Shown here: positions 25,604 to 35,039 of the stretch, one piece after another
How positions within the stretch are numbered: the stretch's first letter is position 1
Layout of the letters: each line of letters opens with the position of its first letter
NCBI GenBank assembly: GCA_040401995.1
Contig: JBBANM010000024.1
Location: 12,787-76,786, forward strand
Direction: 5' to 3'
DNA length: 64,000 nt
Source of the DNA: Haliscomenobacter sp040401995
GTDB lineage: Bacteria > Bacteroidota > Bacteroidia > Chitinophagales > Saprospiraceae
Notes under the pieces: generated by a model
Told to the model about the DNA's origin: nothing
Databases searched by the model: none
What the model saw: the letters and a program-made list of their open reading frames with translations, nothing else
Program-made: the position numbers and the translations under genes

Positions 25604-26449
25604 ATGAACAAGGCCCTCCAGGAACGCAACGTCCATAAAGTAAATGACCAAAAACGAACGGCCTTCGAAGATGTACTGGCCGTGGAAGAACCCCTGGAGA
25701 TCCGCTTGGGTTATGGGCCCTCGCAACACCGGCAAACCAAAAGTCTGGCCGTCACCATGCGTACTCCTGGCGCCGATTTTGATTTGGTGGCCGGTTTTTT
25801 ATATACTGAAGGCATCATCAATAGTCGCCAAGATATTTTGCAAATCCGTTTTGTCGGCGATCAACTGAGCCCGGAAGCCCAGGAAAACGTAGTACAAGTT
25901 GATTTAAAAGCAAACGTGCCCATCGATTTTGAAAAACTGAATCGCCATTTTTATACTGCCTCCAGTTGCGGGATCTGCGGCAAAGCCAGTTTGGAGATGG
26001 TACAAATGGCTTGCCCCTTTGTTTTACTCGGCGATCATCCGCAGGTGGATTCCGCAGTGCTCACCAGTTTACCCGATCAATTGCGACAACAACAATCCCT
26101 ATTTGCGCTAACTGGCGGCATCCATGCCTCGGGGCTGTTCAATCCGGCCGGCGAGCTGCTTTATCTTCGCGAAGATGTAGGCCGACACAATGCCCTGGAT
26201 AAAGTGATCGGCGCAGCAATGACGCAAATGCCCTTACCTTTAAAAGATACCATATTATTAGTAAGCGGTCGTGCCAGTTTTGAGTTGGTGCAAAAAGCCT
26301 TGATGGCGGGTATCCCCATATTGGCAGCAGTAGGCGCCCCATCTAGTTTGGCCGTAGAATTGGCCGAAGCCTACAACATGACCTTGATCGGTTTTTTGAG
26401 AGGGAAAAACTACAACGTTTACAGTGGTTTGGAGCGTTTGAAAATGTAG
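25604..26449 (+). CDS. fdhD: FdhD, sulfurtransferase for formate dehydrogenase
   Basis: FdhD moves sulfur from IscS/NifS to the molybdenum cofactor of formate dehydrogenase. The 281-residue protein has the catalytic C122-x-x-C125 loop (SSCGICGK), TGGIHASGLF and LREDVGRHNALDKVIGAAM. The start 19 bp after the TPR gene was preferred, because the longer frame overlaps that gene. No formate dehydrogenase gene lies in the window. Its stop codon lies inside a REP-like palindrome (26445-26468). Confidence 0.93.
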   Translation: MNKALQERNVHKVNDQKRTAFEDVLAVEEPLEIRLGYGPSQHRQTKSLAVTMRTPGADFDLVAGFLYTEGIINSRQDILQIRFVGDQLSPEAQENVVQVDLKANVPIDFEKLNRHFYTASSCGICGKASLEMVQMACPFVLLGDHPQVDSAVLTSLPDQLRQQQSLFALTGGIHASGLFNPAGELLYLREDVGRHNALDKVIGAAMTQMPLPLKDTILLVSGRASFELVQKALMAGIPILAAVGAPSSLAVELAEAYNMTLIGFLRGKNYNVYSGLERLKM

Positions 26450-26468
26450 AGGCGCGATTTATCGCGAC
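26445..26468. repeat. Dispersed REP-like palindrome, copy 3
   Basis: TGTAGAGGCGCGATTTATCG followed by CGAC. It overlaps the fdhD stop and resembles the copies at 11751, 18580 and 57760. Confidence 0.7.
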
Positions 26469-26607
26469 TGCATCGGAATGGCATCTTGGCATAAGATACC
26501 GGTCCGCTGGACCGGGTGCGTGGGCTGCATGATATGCTACAAAGATATCGTTCCTACGGAACTGGGGTGGTGAGTTCAAGGTGGTCGTCATTGTCGTTCC
26601 ATGGGAG

Positions 26608-27106
26608 GGTATTTTTACAGCAGAAAGCCAAGGCCATGATTTCCGTTCACTCGGAACGGTATCTTTGTAGCAGAGAGTCAGGGCCATGGTTCCCATTCCA
26701 TCGGAATGGCATCTTTAAAGCAGCGAGTAAGGGACATGATTTCCGTTCCATCGGAACGGTATCTTTGTAGCAAAGAGTCAGGGACATGGTCCCCATTCAA
26801 TCGGAATGGGATCTTTATAGCATAGAGTCAGGGACATGATTTCCGTTCCGTCGGAACGGTATCTTTGTAGCAGAAAGCCAAAGCCATGATTTCCATTCCC
26901 TCGCAACGGTATCTTTGTAGCAAAGAGCCAGGGCGTGATTCCCGTTCCATCGGAACGGCATCCTTGTAGCAGAGATTCAGAGGCGTGATTCCCGTTCCAT
27001 TGGAACGATATCTTTGTAGCAGAGATTCAGAGGCGTAGTTCCCGTTCCATCGGAACGGCATCTTTGTAGCAGAAAGTCAGAGGAGTAGTTCCCGTTCCAT
27101 CGGAAC
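26608..27106. repeat. Ten tandem 50-bp units with internal palindrome
   Basis: Units start at 26608, 26658, 26708, 26758, 26808, 26858, 26908, 26957, 27007 and 27057 (unit 7 is 49 bp). Each contains GGTATCTTTGTAGC and ends with the palindrome CCGTTCCATCGGAACGG or a variant. Related half-units flank both ends (26460-26600 and 27107-27150). It occupies the gap between fdhD and the convergent thioesterase gene. No coding role is seen. Confidence 0.95.
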
Positions 27107-27227
27107 GGTATCTTAAGAGGCTTATCATGCCGTTCCACTAGAACGGAAATTGGGTTTATCAGGCTGAAGTTATAAAGATAACTTTCCTACGAAACCGGGA
27201 ACCACGTACCGTAGTGACCCAAACATC

Positions 27228-27974
27228 CTACCCAAAAACACTCCTACCCGTAGCCAAAACCTTCCCGTCACTGATGCGCGCCAATTGATGCAGAAAAGAA
27301 CCATCCGCTTGCGCTTCAACCTTAGACTTCACCATTTCCTTCCATTGCGCTTCCAGCAAAAAAATGATCTCCATTTGTCGGAGTATACCCTGATCCAAAA
27401 TCGCATCCGGTAAAGTTTCCAACATCCACTCGATATAGGTTACATTATTAAGGTGAGCATTAAAATCGAGATCGTGCCAGTTGACGCGAAAATCCAAAGT
27501 TTGTAAAGGATCCTTAAGTGCAGGCAACTTATCGGCAGCATGGGGTAGGGGAGTACGCCCTTCTGGAGCGGTAAGCGGAATTTTTTGCGCAATCTGTTCC
27601 GGAATGCGCGCCATGCGCCGCGAACGCGTATCCATCAGCAGCCAAGTAGTGGCGGCAGTCGCCAGGATTTCCCCTTTTTCATTGTACATATAATAATCGC
27701 GGAAAGTAAAAAAGCGATCGATGCCCGAGGGATAAGTAAGTACCTCAATCATTTCCCCCAGTTCAGGCTGTTTTGTCACCTCCACGCGCATGCGCAGGAG
27801 CACCCAGGCGAGGTGTAAAGGCTCGAGATCGAAGACCGAAACTTCCAATTTGCGTACATGACCCATTGCGGTTTCCTGAAGAAGCCGGATTAGCGCCGGT
27901 ATCGAAACCTTTTTATGCCGATCGGTGGCAAAAGCAAATATTTTAAACCATTCGCTATGTGTAAACTCCAACAT
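27228..27974 (-). CDS. Acyl-ACP thioesterase
   Basis: The enzyme hydrolyses acyl-ACP to free fatty acids. The 248-residue protein has two hot-dog domains: the first at residues 1-125 (KVSIPALIRLLQETAMGHVRK), the second at 150-248 with the catalytic block VNWHDLDFNAHLNNVTYIEW carrying the expected Asp/Asn/His residues. The length matches bacterial FatA-like enzymes. It is transcribed leftward, away from the ribosomal operon, with about 150 bp separating it from the rpsL promoter. Confidence 0.88.
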   Translation of the reverse strand: MLEFTHSEWFKIFAFATDRHKKVSIPALIRLLQETAMGHVRKLEVSVFDLEPLHLAWVLLRMRVEVTKQPELGEMIEVLTYPSGIDRFFTFRDYYMYNEKGEILATAATTWLLMDTRSRRMARIPEQIAQKIPLTAPEGRTPLPHAADKLPALKDPLQTLDFRVNWHDLDFNAHLNNVTYIEWMLETLPDAILDQGILRQMEIIFLLEAQWKEMVKSKVEAQADGSFLHQLARISDGKVLATGRSVFG

Positions 27975-28120
27975 TCCTTGTATATTTGCATCTCCTTTTA
28001 AAAAGCGGTCTAAAAAAACGGTTTGGCGAGAAAAAAGGCGGGTTAAAAGCCAGTGTTTTTCCGTGTTCCGTTGGTCAAAAATAGGAATTGAAATTGGCTT
28101 TCAAGATTTTTTTGAAAAGC

Positions 28121-28151
28121 TTGTTTTTTCAATTGATAATTTCTACTTTTG
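28121..28151 (+). promoter_or_regulatory. Bacteroidota-type promoter of the rpsL operon
   Basis: TTG (28121-28123), 20 nt, then TACTTTTG (28144-28151) matches the -33/-7 consensus TTG/N17-23/TAnnTTTG. Transcription would start near 28158, about 70 nt before rpsL. Confidence 0.75.
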
Positions 28152-28230
28152 CAGACGCTTTTGAGAAGGGCATATTTTGCCCTGTTTCAAGGGGTTTTTT
28201 GAGAACTTTGTTTTTAAATTTAAGAAGTAT

Positions 28231-28605
28231 ATGCCTACTATCAACCAACTGGTACGCAAAGGTAGAGAAAAGGTGGTCACCAAGAGTAAATCTCGCGCAT
28301 TGAACGGGTCACCCCAGAAGCGTGCGGTATGTACTCGTGTTTACACGACTACTCCTAAGAAGCCTAACTCGGCTCTGCGTAAAGTGGCTAAAGTACGTAT
28401 GGTGAATGGTTTCGAGGTGATTGCTTATATTCCAGGTGAAGGTCACAACCTTCAAGAACACTCCATCGTGTTGATCCGCGGTGGTCGTGTTAAGGATCTT
28501 CCAGGCGTTCGTTACACGATTGTACGTGGCGCGTTGGATACCGCAGGAGTAAATGATCGCAAGAAGAGCCGCTCTAAATATGGCACTAAGGCGCCTAAGA
28601 AGTAA
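28231..28605 (+). CDS. rpsL: Ribosomal protein S12
   Basis: A 124-residue decoding-centre protein of the 30S subunit. It starts MPTINQLVRKGREK and contains the conserved TTPKKPNSALRKVAKVR and GRVKDLPGVRYT loops where streptomycin-resistance changes occur; K43 (of KKPNS) is wild type. The first gene of the str block. The longer frame starting at 28177 was rejected because the S12 N-terminus is invariant. Confidence 0.97.
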   Translation: MPTINQLVRKGREKVVTKSKSRALNGSPQKRAVCTRVYTTTPKKPNSALRKVAKVRMVNGFEVIAYIPGEGHNLQEHSIVLIRGGRVKDLPGVRYTIVRGALDTAGVNDRKKSRSKYGTKAPKK

Positions 28606-28639
28606 TTATGTTTCCCAAAGAAACCTCTAATTCAAAGCA

Positions 28640-29107
28640 ATGAGAAAAAGAAAACCAAAACTTAGAATCGTTCAGCCAGACCCCCGCTACGGCGATGTAA
28701 TGGTCACACAGTTTGTGAATAACATGATGTGGGAAGGCAAAAAAAGCACAGTTTACCAGGTATTCTATGAAGCCATGGACATTGTGCGGGATCGTATGAA
28801 GCAAGACGAGCATGGGCTGTGGAAAAAAGCCCTAGCTAACGTTATGCCTCAGGTTGAAGTACGTAGCCGCCGTATTGGTGGTGCTACTTTCCAGATCCCT
28901 ACTGAGATCCGCGCAAAGCGTAAGATGTCAATCGGCATGAAATGGTTGATCCGTTTCGCTCGTCAGCGTAGTGGAAAAGGAATGGCGGATAAGCTTGCCG
29001 CTGAGATCATCGCAGCAAGCAAGGGCGAAGGCAACGCAGTAAAACGGAAAGAGGACACCCACAAGATGGCCGAATCAAACCGTGCATTTGCTCACTTCCG
29101 GGTATAA
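28640..29107 (+). CDS. rpsG: Ribosomal protein S7
   Basis: A 155-residue primary binder of the 16S rRNA 3' domain. It contains the characteristic YGDVMVTQFVNNMMWEGKK and VEVRSRRIGGATFQIPTEI. It lies 34 bp after rpsL, 50 bp before fusA. The length is standard. Confidence 0.97.
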   Translation: MRKRKPKLRIVQPDPRYGDVMVTQFVNNMMWEGKKSTVYQVFYEAMDIVRDRMKQDEHGLWKKALANVMPQVEVRSRRIGGATFQIPTEIRAKRKMSIGMKWLIRFARQRSGKGMADKLAAEIIAASKGEGNAVKRKEDTHKMAESNRAFAHFRV

Positions 29108-29157
29108 CCGGTTATTTTTTATAATCCATTAATCAAACTCTTTTTAGAGGAGCTGCC

Positions 29158-31293
29158 ATGGCAAAAGATCTTAATTTCACCAGAAACATTGGTATCGCGG
29201 CACACATTGATGCCGGTAAGACTACCACCACTGAACGTGTATTGTACTATACCGGGATCAGCCACAAGATCGGTGAAGTACACGACGGTGCAGCAACAAT
29301 GGACTGGATGGCGCAGGAGCAAGAACGTGGTATTACCATTACTTCTGCTGCAACTAAAACCCACTGGGTATGGAAAGGGGATGACTATGCAGTCAACATT
29401 ATTGATACTCCAGGGCACGTGGATTTTACCGTTGAGGTAAACCGCTCGCTTCGGGTATTGGACGGCTTGGTTTTCTTGTTCTGCGCAGTGAGCGGGGTAG
29501 AGCCACAATCTGAAACCAACTGGCGCTTGGCAGACAACTATAGAGTTCCACGTATCGGTTTCGTCAACAAAATGGACCGTTCTGGTGCTGACTTTTTCAA
29601 CGTTGTTAACGACGTGAAAACGAAATTGGGTACACTGGCTATTCCTTTGCAGGTTCCAATCGGCGCCGAAGAGAAATTCCGCGGTGTAGTCGATTTGATT
29701 ACCAACGAAGCCATCATCTGGAACGATCACGATCAAGGTATGACTTACCAAGTGATCGAAACACCAGAGGATTTGGTAGAAACTGTTGCAGAGTACCGTC
29801 TACAATTGTTGGAAGCAGTTGCTGAGTATGATGATCAGTTGATGGAGAAATTCTTCGAAGATCCTAACTCAATCTCTGCTGACGAAATGCGCATGGCCAT
29901 CCGTGCAGCGGTTTGCGATATGAAGTTTGTACCAATGATGTGTGGTACTGCTTTCAAAAATAAAGGTGTACAAGCGGTATTGGATGCAGTTTGCGCATTC
30001 TTACCTTCTCCAATGGACATTGAAGCTGTAAAAGGTATCAACCCAAAAACGGATAAGGAAGAAGTTCGTGCTCCATCGGTAGATGAACCGTTTGCAGCTT
30101 TGGCTTTCAAAATTGCTACTGACCCATTCGTAGGCCGCTTGGCGTTCATCCGGGTATATTCAGGCGCCTTGGATGCAGGTTCTTATGTGTTGAACACCCG
30201 TTCCGACAACAAAGAGCGCATCTCTCGCTTGTACCAAATGCACGCCAATAAGCAAAACCCAATCGACCGGGTTGAAGCTGGTGATATTGCAGCAGCAGTA
30301 GGTTTCAAAGACATCCGTACGGGTGATACTCTGTGCGACCTAGATAGGCCGATTATTTTGGAAAGCATGGTCTTCCCAGATCCGGTTATCGCCATCGCAA
30401 TTGAGCCAAAAACACAAAAAGATTTGGATAAATTGGGTATGTCTTTGGCTAAATTGGCTGAAGAAGATCCAACTTTCCGAGTGAAATTTGACGAAGAGAC
30501 TAACCAAACCGTTATTAGCGGTATGGGTGAATTACACCTTGAAATCATCGTTGACCGTTTACGTCGCGAATTCAAAGTGGAATGTAACCAAGGTGCACCT
30601 CAAGTAAACTACAAAGAAGCACTTACCACCACTACATCACACCGTGAGCGCTTGAAAAAGCAAACGGGTGGTTCGGGTTTGTTTGCCGATATGGAATTTG
30701 ATTTAGGACCTGCTGACGAAGATTTCCTCAACAGCGACGACTTCAAAAACGGTAAAGTTAAATTGCAGTTTGTTTGGGCCATCGTCGGTGGTTCAATCGA
30801 TAAAAACTACGCTAAACCGATCCAGGATGGTTTCAAAGCGATGATGGACAACGGCATCTTGGCCGGTTACAACATCGAAGCCATGAAGGTTCGAGTATTC
30901 GATGGTTCTATGCACGCAGTGGACTCCAAACCGGTAGCATTCGAATTGTGCGCCAAAGAAGGTTTCCGTGCTGCAGCGCCAAAAACACATCCCGTGTTGA
31001 TGGAGCCCATCATGAAATTGGAAGTTATCACACCAGAAGACTATACCGGCGCCGTAATCGGTGACTTGAACCGTCGTCGTGGTTTGCCAAAAGGACAAGA
31101 GACCCGCATGGGCGGCGCTATCGCCATCCAAGCAGAAGTACCGCTTTCAGAAATGTTTGGTTATGTAACACAGTTGCGTACCATCACTTCTGGCCGCGCC
31201 AGCTCCACCATGGAATTCTCACATTACAGTCCAGCACCATCCGGTGTTGCCAAGGATGTAATTGAAAAATCTAAAGGTGCAGTAAAAGCATAA
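29158..31293 (+). CDS. fusA: Elongation factor G
   Basis: The GTPase that drives ribosomal translocation. The 711 residues have G1 AHIDAGKTT (15-23), GITITSAATK (switch I), DTPGHVDF (G3), NKMDRSGAD (G4) and the C-terminal domain IV/V motifs GSMHAVDSKPVAFELC and GYVTQLRTITSGRASS. An AGAGGAG motif 6 nt before ATG is a Shine-Dalgarno-like site, rare in this phylum. A terminator-like hairpin follows before rpsJ. No tuf gene follows, as is usual in Bacteroidota. Confidence 0.98.
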   Translation: MAKDLNFTRNIGIAAHIDAGKTTTTERVLYYTGISHKIGEVHDGAATMDWMAQEQERGITITSAATKTHWVWKGDDYAVNIIDTPGHVDFTVEVNRSLRVLDGLVFLFCAVSGVEPQSETNWRLADNYRVPRIGFVNKMDRSGADFFNVVNDVKTKLGTLAIPLQVPIGAEEKFRGVVDLITNEAIIWNDHDQGMTYQVIETPEDLVETVAEYRLQLLEAVAEYDDQLMEKFFEDPNSISADEMRMAIRAAVCDMKFVPMMCGTAFKNKGVQAVLDAVCAFLPSPMDIEAVKGINPKTDKEEVRAPSVDEPFAALAFKIATDPFVGRLAFIRVYSGALDAGSYVLNTRSDNKERISRLYQMHANKQNPIDRVEAGDIAAAVGFKDIRTGDTLCDLDRPIILESMVFPDPVIAIAIEPKTQKDLDKLGMSLAKLAEEDPTFRVKFDEETNQTVISGMGELHLEIIVDRLRREFKVECNQGAPQVNYKEALTTTTSHRERLKKQTGGSGLFADMEFDLGPADEDFLNSDDFKNGKVKLQFVWAIVGGSIDKNYAKPIQDGFKAMMDNGILAGYNIEAMKVRVFDGSMHAVDSKPVAFELCAKEGFRAAAPKTHPVLMEPIMKLEVITPEDYTGAVIGDLNRRRGLPKGQETRMGGAIAIQAEVPLSEMFGYVTQLRTITSGRASSTMEFSHYSPAPSGVAKDVIEKSKGAVKA

Positions 31294-31316
31294 TCTGTTG
31301 AATTGTAATTGATTGT

Positions 31317-31352
31317 GGTTGCCCGGGAAAGTGCCGGGCAACCTTAATTTTT
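31317..31352 (+). terminator. Hairpin plus T-tract between fusA and rpsJ
   Basis: A perfect 10-bp GC-rich stem (GGTTGCCCGG / CCGGGCAACC, 7-nt loop) is followed by TTAATTTTT. It separates the str genes from the S10 block, so rpsJ onward may need its own promoter or partial read-through. Confidence 0.8.
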
Positions 31353-31380
31353 CTTGACATAATAAATTAGATTTTCAGGC

Positions 31381-31689
31381 ATGAATCAGAAAATCCGAAT
31401 TAAGCTCCGGTCTTATGACCACAATCTGGTCGATAAGTCGACGGAGAAAATAGTGAAAACTGTACGCAATAGTGGGGCCATAGTAACTGGCCCGATTCCG
31501 CTGCCCACTGAGAAGAAAATCTTTACCGTGCTCCGTTCTCCGCACGTCAATAAGACCTCTCGTGAGCAGTTTCAGTTGCGCACCCACAAGCGCCTGATCG
31601 AAATCTATACGCCCACCCAAAAGACAGTTGATGCACTGTCCAAATTGGAACTGCCAAGCGGTGTAGATATTCAGGTTAAGTTGACGTAG
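31381..31689 (+). CDS. rpsJ: Ribosomal protein S10
   Basis: A 102-residue 30S head protein that also joins NusB in antitermination. IRIKLRSYDHNLVDKST and the late motif LELPSGVDIQVKL are typical. It is the first gene of the S10 block, directly after the fusA hairpin, 25 bp before rplC. Confidence 0.97.
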   Translation: MNQKIRIKLRSYDHNLVDKSTEKIVKTVRNSGAIVTGPIPLPTEKKIFTVLRSPHVNKTSREQFQLRTHKRLIEIYTPTQKTVDALSKLELPSGVDIQVKLT

Positions 31690-31714
31690 TTTAATTGATT
31701 AAATTAAAGAAGTG

Positions 31715-32341
31715 ATGAACGGACTGATCGGTAAAAAGATTGGGATGACCAGTATTTATGATACTACTGGTCGCAACGTTGCTTGCACCGTTATTGAAGC
31801 GGGCCCTAACGTGGTTACACAAGTAAAAACCACAGAGACGGATGGTTACAACGCCATCCAGCTGGCTTACGGTGAAGCAAGAACAAAAAATACTACGAAT
31901 CCCCTCCTCGGGCATTTCGAGAAAGCCAATACTGAGCCAAAACATAAATTGGTTGAATTTCGCAATTTCAATGCTGCTCCTAAAGCATTGGGTGAAGAAA
32001 TCAAGTTGGAAGAGATCTTCAAAGAAGGCGACGAACTCCACGCAGTAGGTACCACTAAAGGTAAAGGTTTCCAAGGTGTTGTTAAACGCTACGGTTTTGC
32101 CGGGGTAGGTGGACAGACCCACGGTCAGCACAACCGCCAACGTTCTCCTGGTTCGTTGGGTGCATCTTCTTTCCCTTCTAAAGTATTCAAAGGCAAGCGG
32201 ATGGGTGGTCGTACAGGTGGCGATCGCGTGAAATTGAAGAACCTGAAAATACTCAAAATTTTTCCTGAGCAAAATCTTATCCTGGTCAAAGGCGCCATCC
32301 CCGGACATAAAGGGGCTTATGTGATCCTGGAGAAGAAGTAA
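31715..32341 (+). CDS. rplC: Ribosomal protein L3
   Basis: A 208-residue protein at the 23S peptidyl-transferase periphery. It starts MNGLIGKKIGMTSIYD; an in-frame GTG just upstream was rejected. The central loop GQTHGQHNRQRSPGSLGASS approaches the catalytic centre, and KRMGGRTGGDRV follows. Confidence 0.96.
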   Translation: MNGLIGKKIGMTSIYDTTGRNVACTVIEAGPNVVTQVKTTETDGYNAIQLAYGEARTKNTTNPLLGHFEKANTEPKHKLVEFRNFNAAPKALGEEIKLEEIFKEGDELHAVGTTKGKGFQGVVKRYGFAGVGGQTHGQHNRQRSPGSLGASSFPSKVFKGKRMGGRTGGDRVKLKNLKILKIFPEQNLILVKGAIPGHKGAYVILEKK

Positions 32342-32390
32342 ATCGGTTCATGGCGTCCTGTTGAAAGGACAAGTTAAAATTTAGGAAAAA

Positions 32391-33017
32391 ATGACAATCG
32401 ACATTCTCAATATTCAAGGCGAAAAAACCGGTAAAACGGTTGAACTGCCCGCCAATATCTTCGGCATAGAACCGAACGAGCATGTGCTCTATTTGGCAGT
32501 TAAACAATACTTAGCTAACCAACGCCAAGGTACGCACAAAGCAAAAGAGCGTAGCGAAGTAGCTGGTTCTACCCGTAAGTTGCACAAACAGAAAGGTACT
32601 GGTGGTTCGCGTAAAGGGGACATCAATAGCCCCTTGTTTCCTGGTGGTGGTCGGGTTTTTGGTCCGCGGGTTCGCGATTATGAGCAAAAACTAAACAAGA
32701 AGGTCAAGAAATTGGCACGTAGATCAGCACTGAGTTCTAAAGCAAAAGCTGGCGCTATCGTGGTTGTAGAAGATTTTACCTTCGAATCACCAAAGACCAA
32801 AGATTACTTGAACGTGTTGAAAAACCTTAACATCGACGGCAAAAAATCGCTCGTAGTTACTGCAGAGTTCAACCCAAGTGTTCACTTGTCGAGCCGCAAT
32901 TTGCCTTCTTCACGAGTAATTAGAGCGCAAGACTTGAACACGTACGAGATCCTTAAAGCAAACGCCATCGTTTTGGCTGCAGGATCCATTGAAAAGTTGA
33001 TGGAATCATTGGCATAA
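32391..33017 (+). CDS. rplD: Ribosomal protein L4
   Basis: A 208-residue protein lining the exit tunnel. The tunnel loop STRKLHKQKGTGGSRKGDIN and GGGRVFGPRVRDYEQKLNKK are clear. In some bacteria L4 autoregulates the S10 operon; no leader signal for that is recognised here. Confidence 0.96.
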   Translation: MTIDILNIQGEKTGKTVELPANIFGIEPNEHVLYLAVKQYLANQRQGTHKAKERSEVAGSTRKLHKQKGTGGSRKGDINSPLFPGGGRVFGPRVRDYEQKLNKKVKKLARRSALSSKAKAGAIVVVEDFTFESPKTKDYLNVLKNLNIDGKKSLVVTAEFNPSVHLSSRNLPSSRVIRAQDLNTYEILKANAIVLAAGSIEKLMESLA

Positions 33018-33054
33018 TTTAGGCTTTCGTTAGCCTTTTAGAATCGTTATAGCA

Positions 33055-33354
33055 ATGGCAAAGAGAATTATTCTGATTCAACCGCTGATCACCGAGAAAT
33101 CGGAAGCAATGTCGAATACCTTGAACAAATACTGTTTTAAGGTAGATCGCAAATCGAACAAGATCGAGATCAAAAAAGCGGTAGAAGCAATGTACAACGT
33201 AGCGGTAAATAAAGTAAATACCCTCGTTGTTCCTGGTAAAGTAAAAAGCCGCAGCACCCGTACTGGTGTAGTGAAAGGCATGAAATCTGCCTATAAGAAA
33301 GCATACGTAACCCTTGCAGAAGGCGAACAAATTGATTTCTTCAGCGACTTGTAA
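33055..33354 (+). CDS. rplW: Ribosomal protein L23
   Basis: A 99-residue protein at the tunnel exit, the docking site for SRP and trigger factor. It contains IQPLITEKSEAMSNTLNKYC and VNTLVVPGKVKSRSTRTGV. It lies 37 bp after rplD. Confidence 0.95.
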   Translation: MAKRIILIQPLITEKSEAMSNTLNKYCFKVDRKSNKIEIKKAVEAMYNVAVNKVNTLVVPGKVKSRSTRTGVVKGMKSAYKKAYVTLAEGEQIDFFSDL

Positions 33355-33433
33355 TTGATTGTAGCAAACATGTTCGAGTCCCTAGCACAATTATGGTCGT
33401 GCTAGCGGCGATGAACTAAATGACCATAAAGTT

Positions 33434-34258
33434 ATGTCAGTAAATAAATTCAATCCGGTTACTCCCGGCACGCGTTACCGCGTGGGGAATACCTTTACGG
33501 AGATCACCACCGACAAGCCACAGAAAAGCTTGTTGGCGCCGATCAAAAAATCAGGCGGTCGTAACAACGACGGTCGTCGTACCATGCGTAACCGCGGGGG
33601 CGGTCACAAACGTCGTTATCGGATCATCGATTTCAAACGCGACAAATTTGGCATCCCTGCAGCAGTTAAAACCATTGAGTACGATCCAAACCGCACCGCA
33701 TTCATTGCTTTGGTAGAATATGCTGATGGCGAAAAACGCTACATCATTGCACCCAATGGTTTGAAAGTAGGCGATGAAGTGCTTTCAGGTCCTGGCTCGC
33801 CGCCAAACATTGGTAATTCATTGCCACTGAAAGAAATTCCATTAGGTTCTAGCATCCATGCCATTGAATTGCAACCTGGAAAAGGAGCAGCTTTGGCACG
33901 TAGCGCTGGTACTTACGGTACTTTGGCTGGTCGGGAAGCAAAATATGCCTCGGTTAAATTGCCTTCTGGCGAATTGCGTCGCATCTTGTTGGTTTGTCAA
34001 GCTACCATGGGAACTACCTCTAACCCCGATCACGCATTGGAAGTGATGGGTAAAGCAGGTCGTAACCGTTGGGCAGGTCGTCGTCCACGCGTTCGTGGTG
34101 TAGCGATGAACCCAGTCGATCACCCCATGGGTGGTGGTGAAGGCCGGGCAACTGGTGGTCACCCACGTTCTCGCAACGGACAAATGGCGAAAGGGCAGAA
34201 GACGCGCGATCCGAAGAAATCTTCGAATAAGCAAATTATCGCACGCAGAAAGAAATAA
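33434..34258 (+). CDS. rplB: Ribosomal protein L2
   Basis: A 274-residue protein essential for peptidyl-transferase activity and subunit association. It contains GGRNNDGRRTMRNRGGGHKR and the conserved HPMGGGEGRATGGHPRSRNG with the key histidines. The length is standard. Confidence 0.97.
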   Translation: MSVNKFNPVTPGTRYRVGNTFTEITTDKPQKSLLAPIKKSGGRNNDGRRTMRNRGGGHKRRYRIIDFKRDKFGIPAAVKTIEYDPNRTAFIALVEYADGEKRYIIAPNGLKVGDEVLSGPGSPPNIGNSLPLKEIPLGSSIHAIELQPGKGAALARSAGTYGTLAGREAKYASVKLPSGELRRILLVCQATMGTTSNPDHALEVMGKAGRNRWAGRRPRVRGVAMNPVDHPMGGGEGRATGGHPRSRNGQMAKGQKTRDPKKSSNKQIIARRKK

Positions 34259-34333
34259 GTATTCCTAACATCGGCGAGTATTTTTGGCAGATAATTTATC
34301 ACCATCAAGCTTGCCCGGGAAAATAGACCGATC

Positions 34334-34603
34334 ATGGCAAGATCAATTAAAAAGGGACCTTACGTGTTCCATAAATTGCTGGAGAAGGTGGCTGCTTCCA
34401 AGGAAGCAAAGAAAAAATCGGTGATCAAGACTTGGTCTCGCGCATCGATGATCATCCCCGATATGGTAGGGGAAACCATCGCAGTACACAACGGCAAAAC
34501 TTTCGTACCTGTATTCGTTACTGAAAACATGGTAGGACATAAGTTGGGGGAATTCTCTCCAACCCGTAACTTTAAAGGACACTCTGGCAACCGCAAGAAA
34601 TAA
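34334..34603 (+). CDS. rpsS: Ribosomal protein S19
   Basis: An 89-residue protein in the 30S head, paired with S13. It starts MARSIKKGPYVFHKLLEKV and contains TWSRASMIIPDMVGETIAVH and KLGEFSPTRNFKGHSGNRKK. It lies 7 bp before rplV. Confidence 0.97.
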   Translation: MARSIKKGPYVFHKLLEKVAASKEAKKKSVIKTWSRASMIIPDMVGETIAVHNGKTFVPVFVTENMVGHKLGEFSPTRNFKGHSGNRKK

Positions 34604-34610
34604 AAGAGAG

Positions 34611-35009
34611 ATGGAAGCAGTAGCAAAACTCAAGAATGTTCCAATGTCGGCGCGCAAAATGCGCTTGGTAGTGGACAACCTGCGCGGCAAAAAAGTGGAT
34701 GACGCTATCCAAATTTGTCGCTTTACCAAAAAAGAAGCTGCCAGCTGGTTGGAGAAATTGGTTCGCAGCGCGGTTGCCAACTGGGAACACAAACTCAACG
34801 GCGCCGAAAGTGCTGATGACTATGATTTGTACGTAAAAACGGCTTTCGTCGATGGTGGCGCCATATTGAAGCGTTTTCGCCCAGCCCCACAAGGCCGTGC
34901 GCACCGCATCCGCAAGCGTACCAATCACGTAACCATTATTGTGGCAAACCGTGTTCCTGTTGGCGATGAGTCTGCAGTATATGAAGACGTAACCCAACCT
35001 GAACAATAA
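34611..35009 (+). CDS. rplV: Ribosomal protein L22
   Basis: A 132-residue protein whose beta-hairpin lines the exit tunnel near the macrolide site. It contains VPMSARKMRLVVDNLRGKKV and FRPAPQGRAHRIRKRTNHVT. Slightly longer than the E. coli protein, with an acidic C-terminus (DESAVYEDVTQPEQ). Confidence 0.96.
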   Translation: MEAVAKLKNVPMSARKMRLVVDNLRGKKVDDAIQICRFTKKEAASWLEKLVRSAVANWEHKLNGAESADDYDLYVKTAFVDGGAILKRFRPAPQGRAHRIRKRTNHVTIIVANRVPVGDESAVYEDVTQPEQ

Positions 35010-35039
35010 CCATTAATAAATCTCAACTCACACCATAAT

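Noticed and set aside
26828..27061. 77-codon frame across the 50-bp tandem repeats
   Set aside because: The unit is not a multiple of three throughout (unit 7 is 49 bp) and the product is just the repeat in shifting frames.
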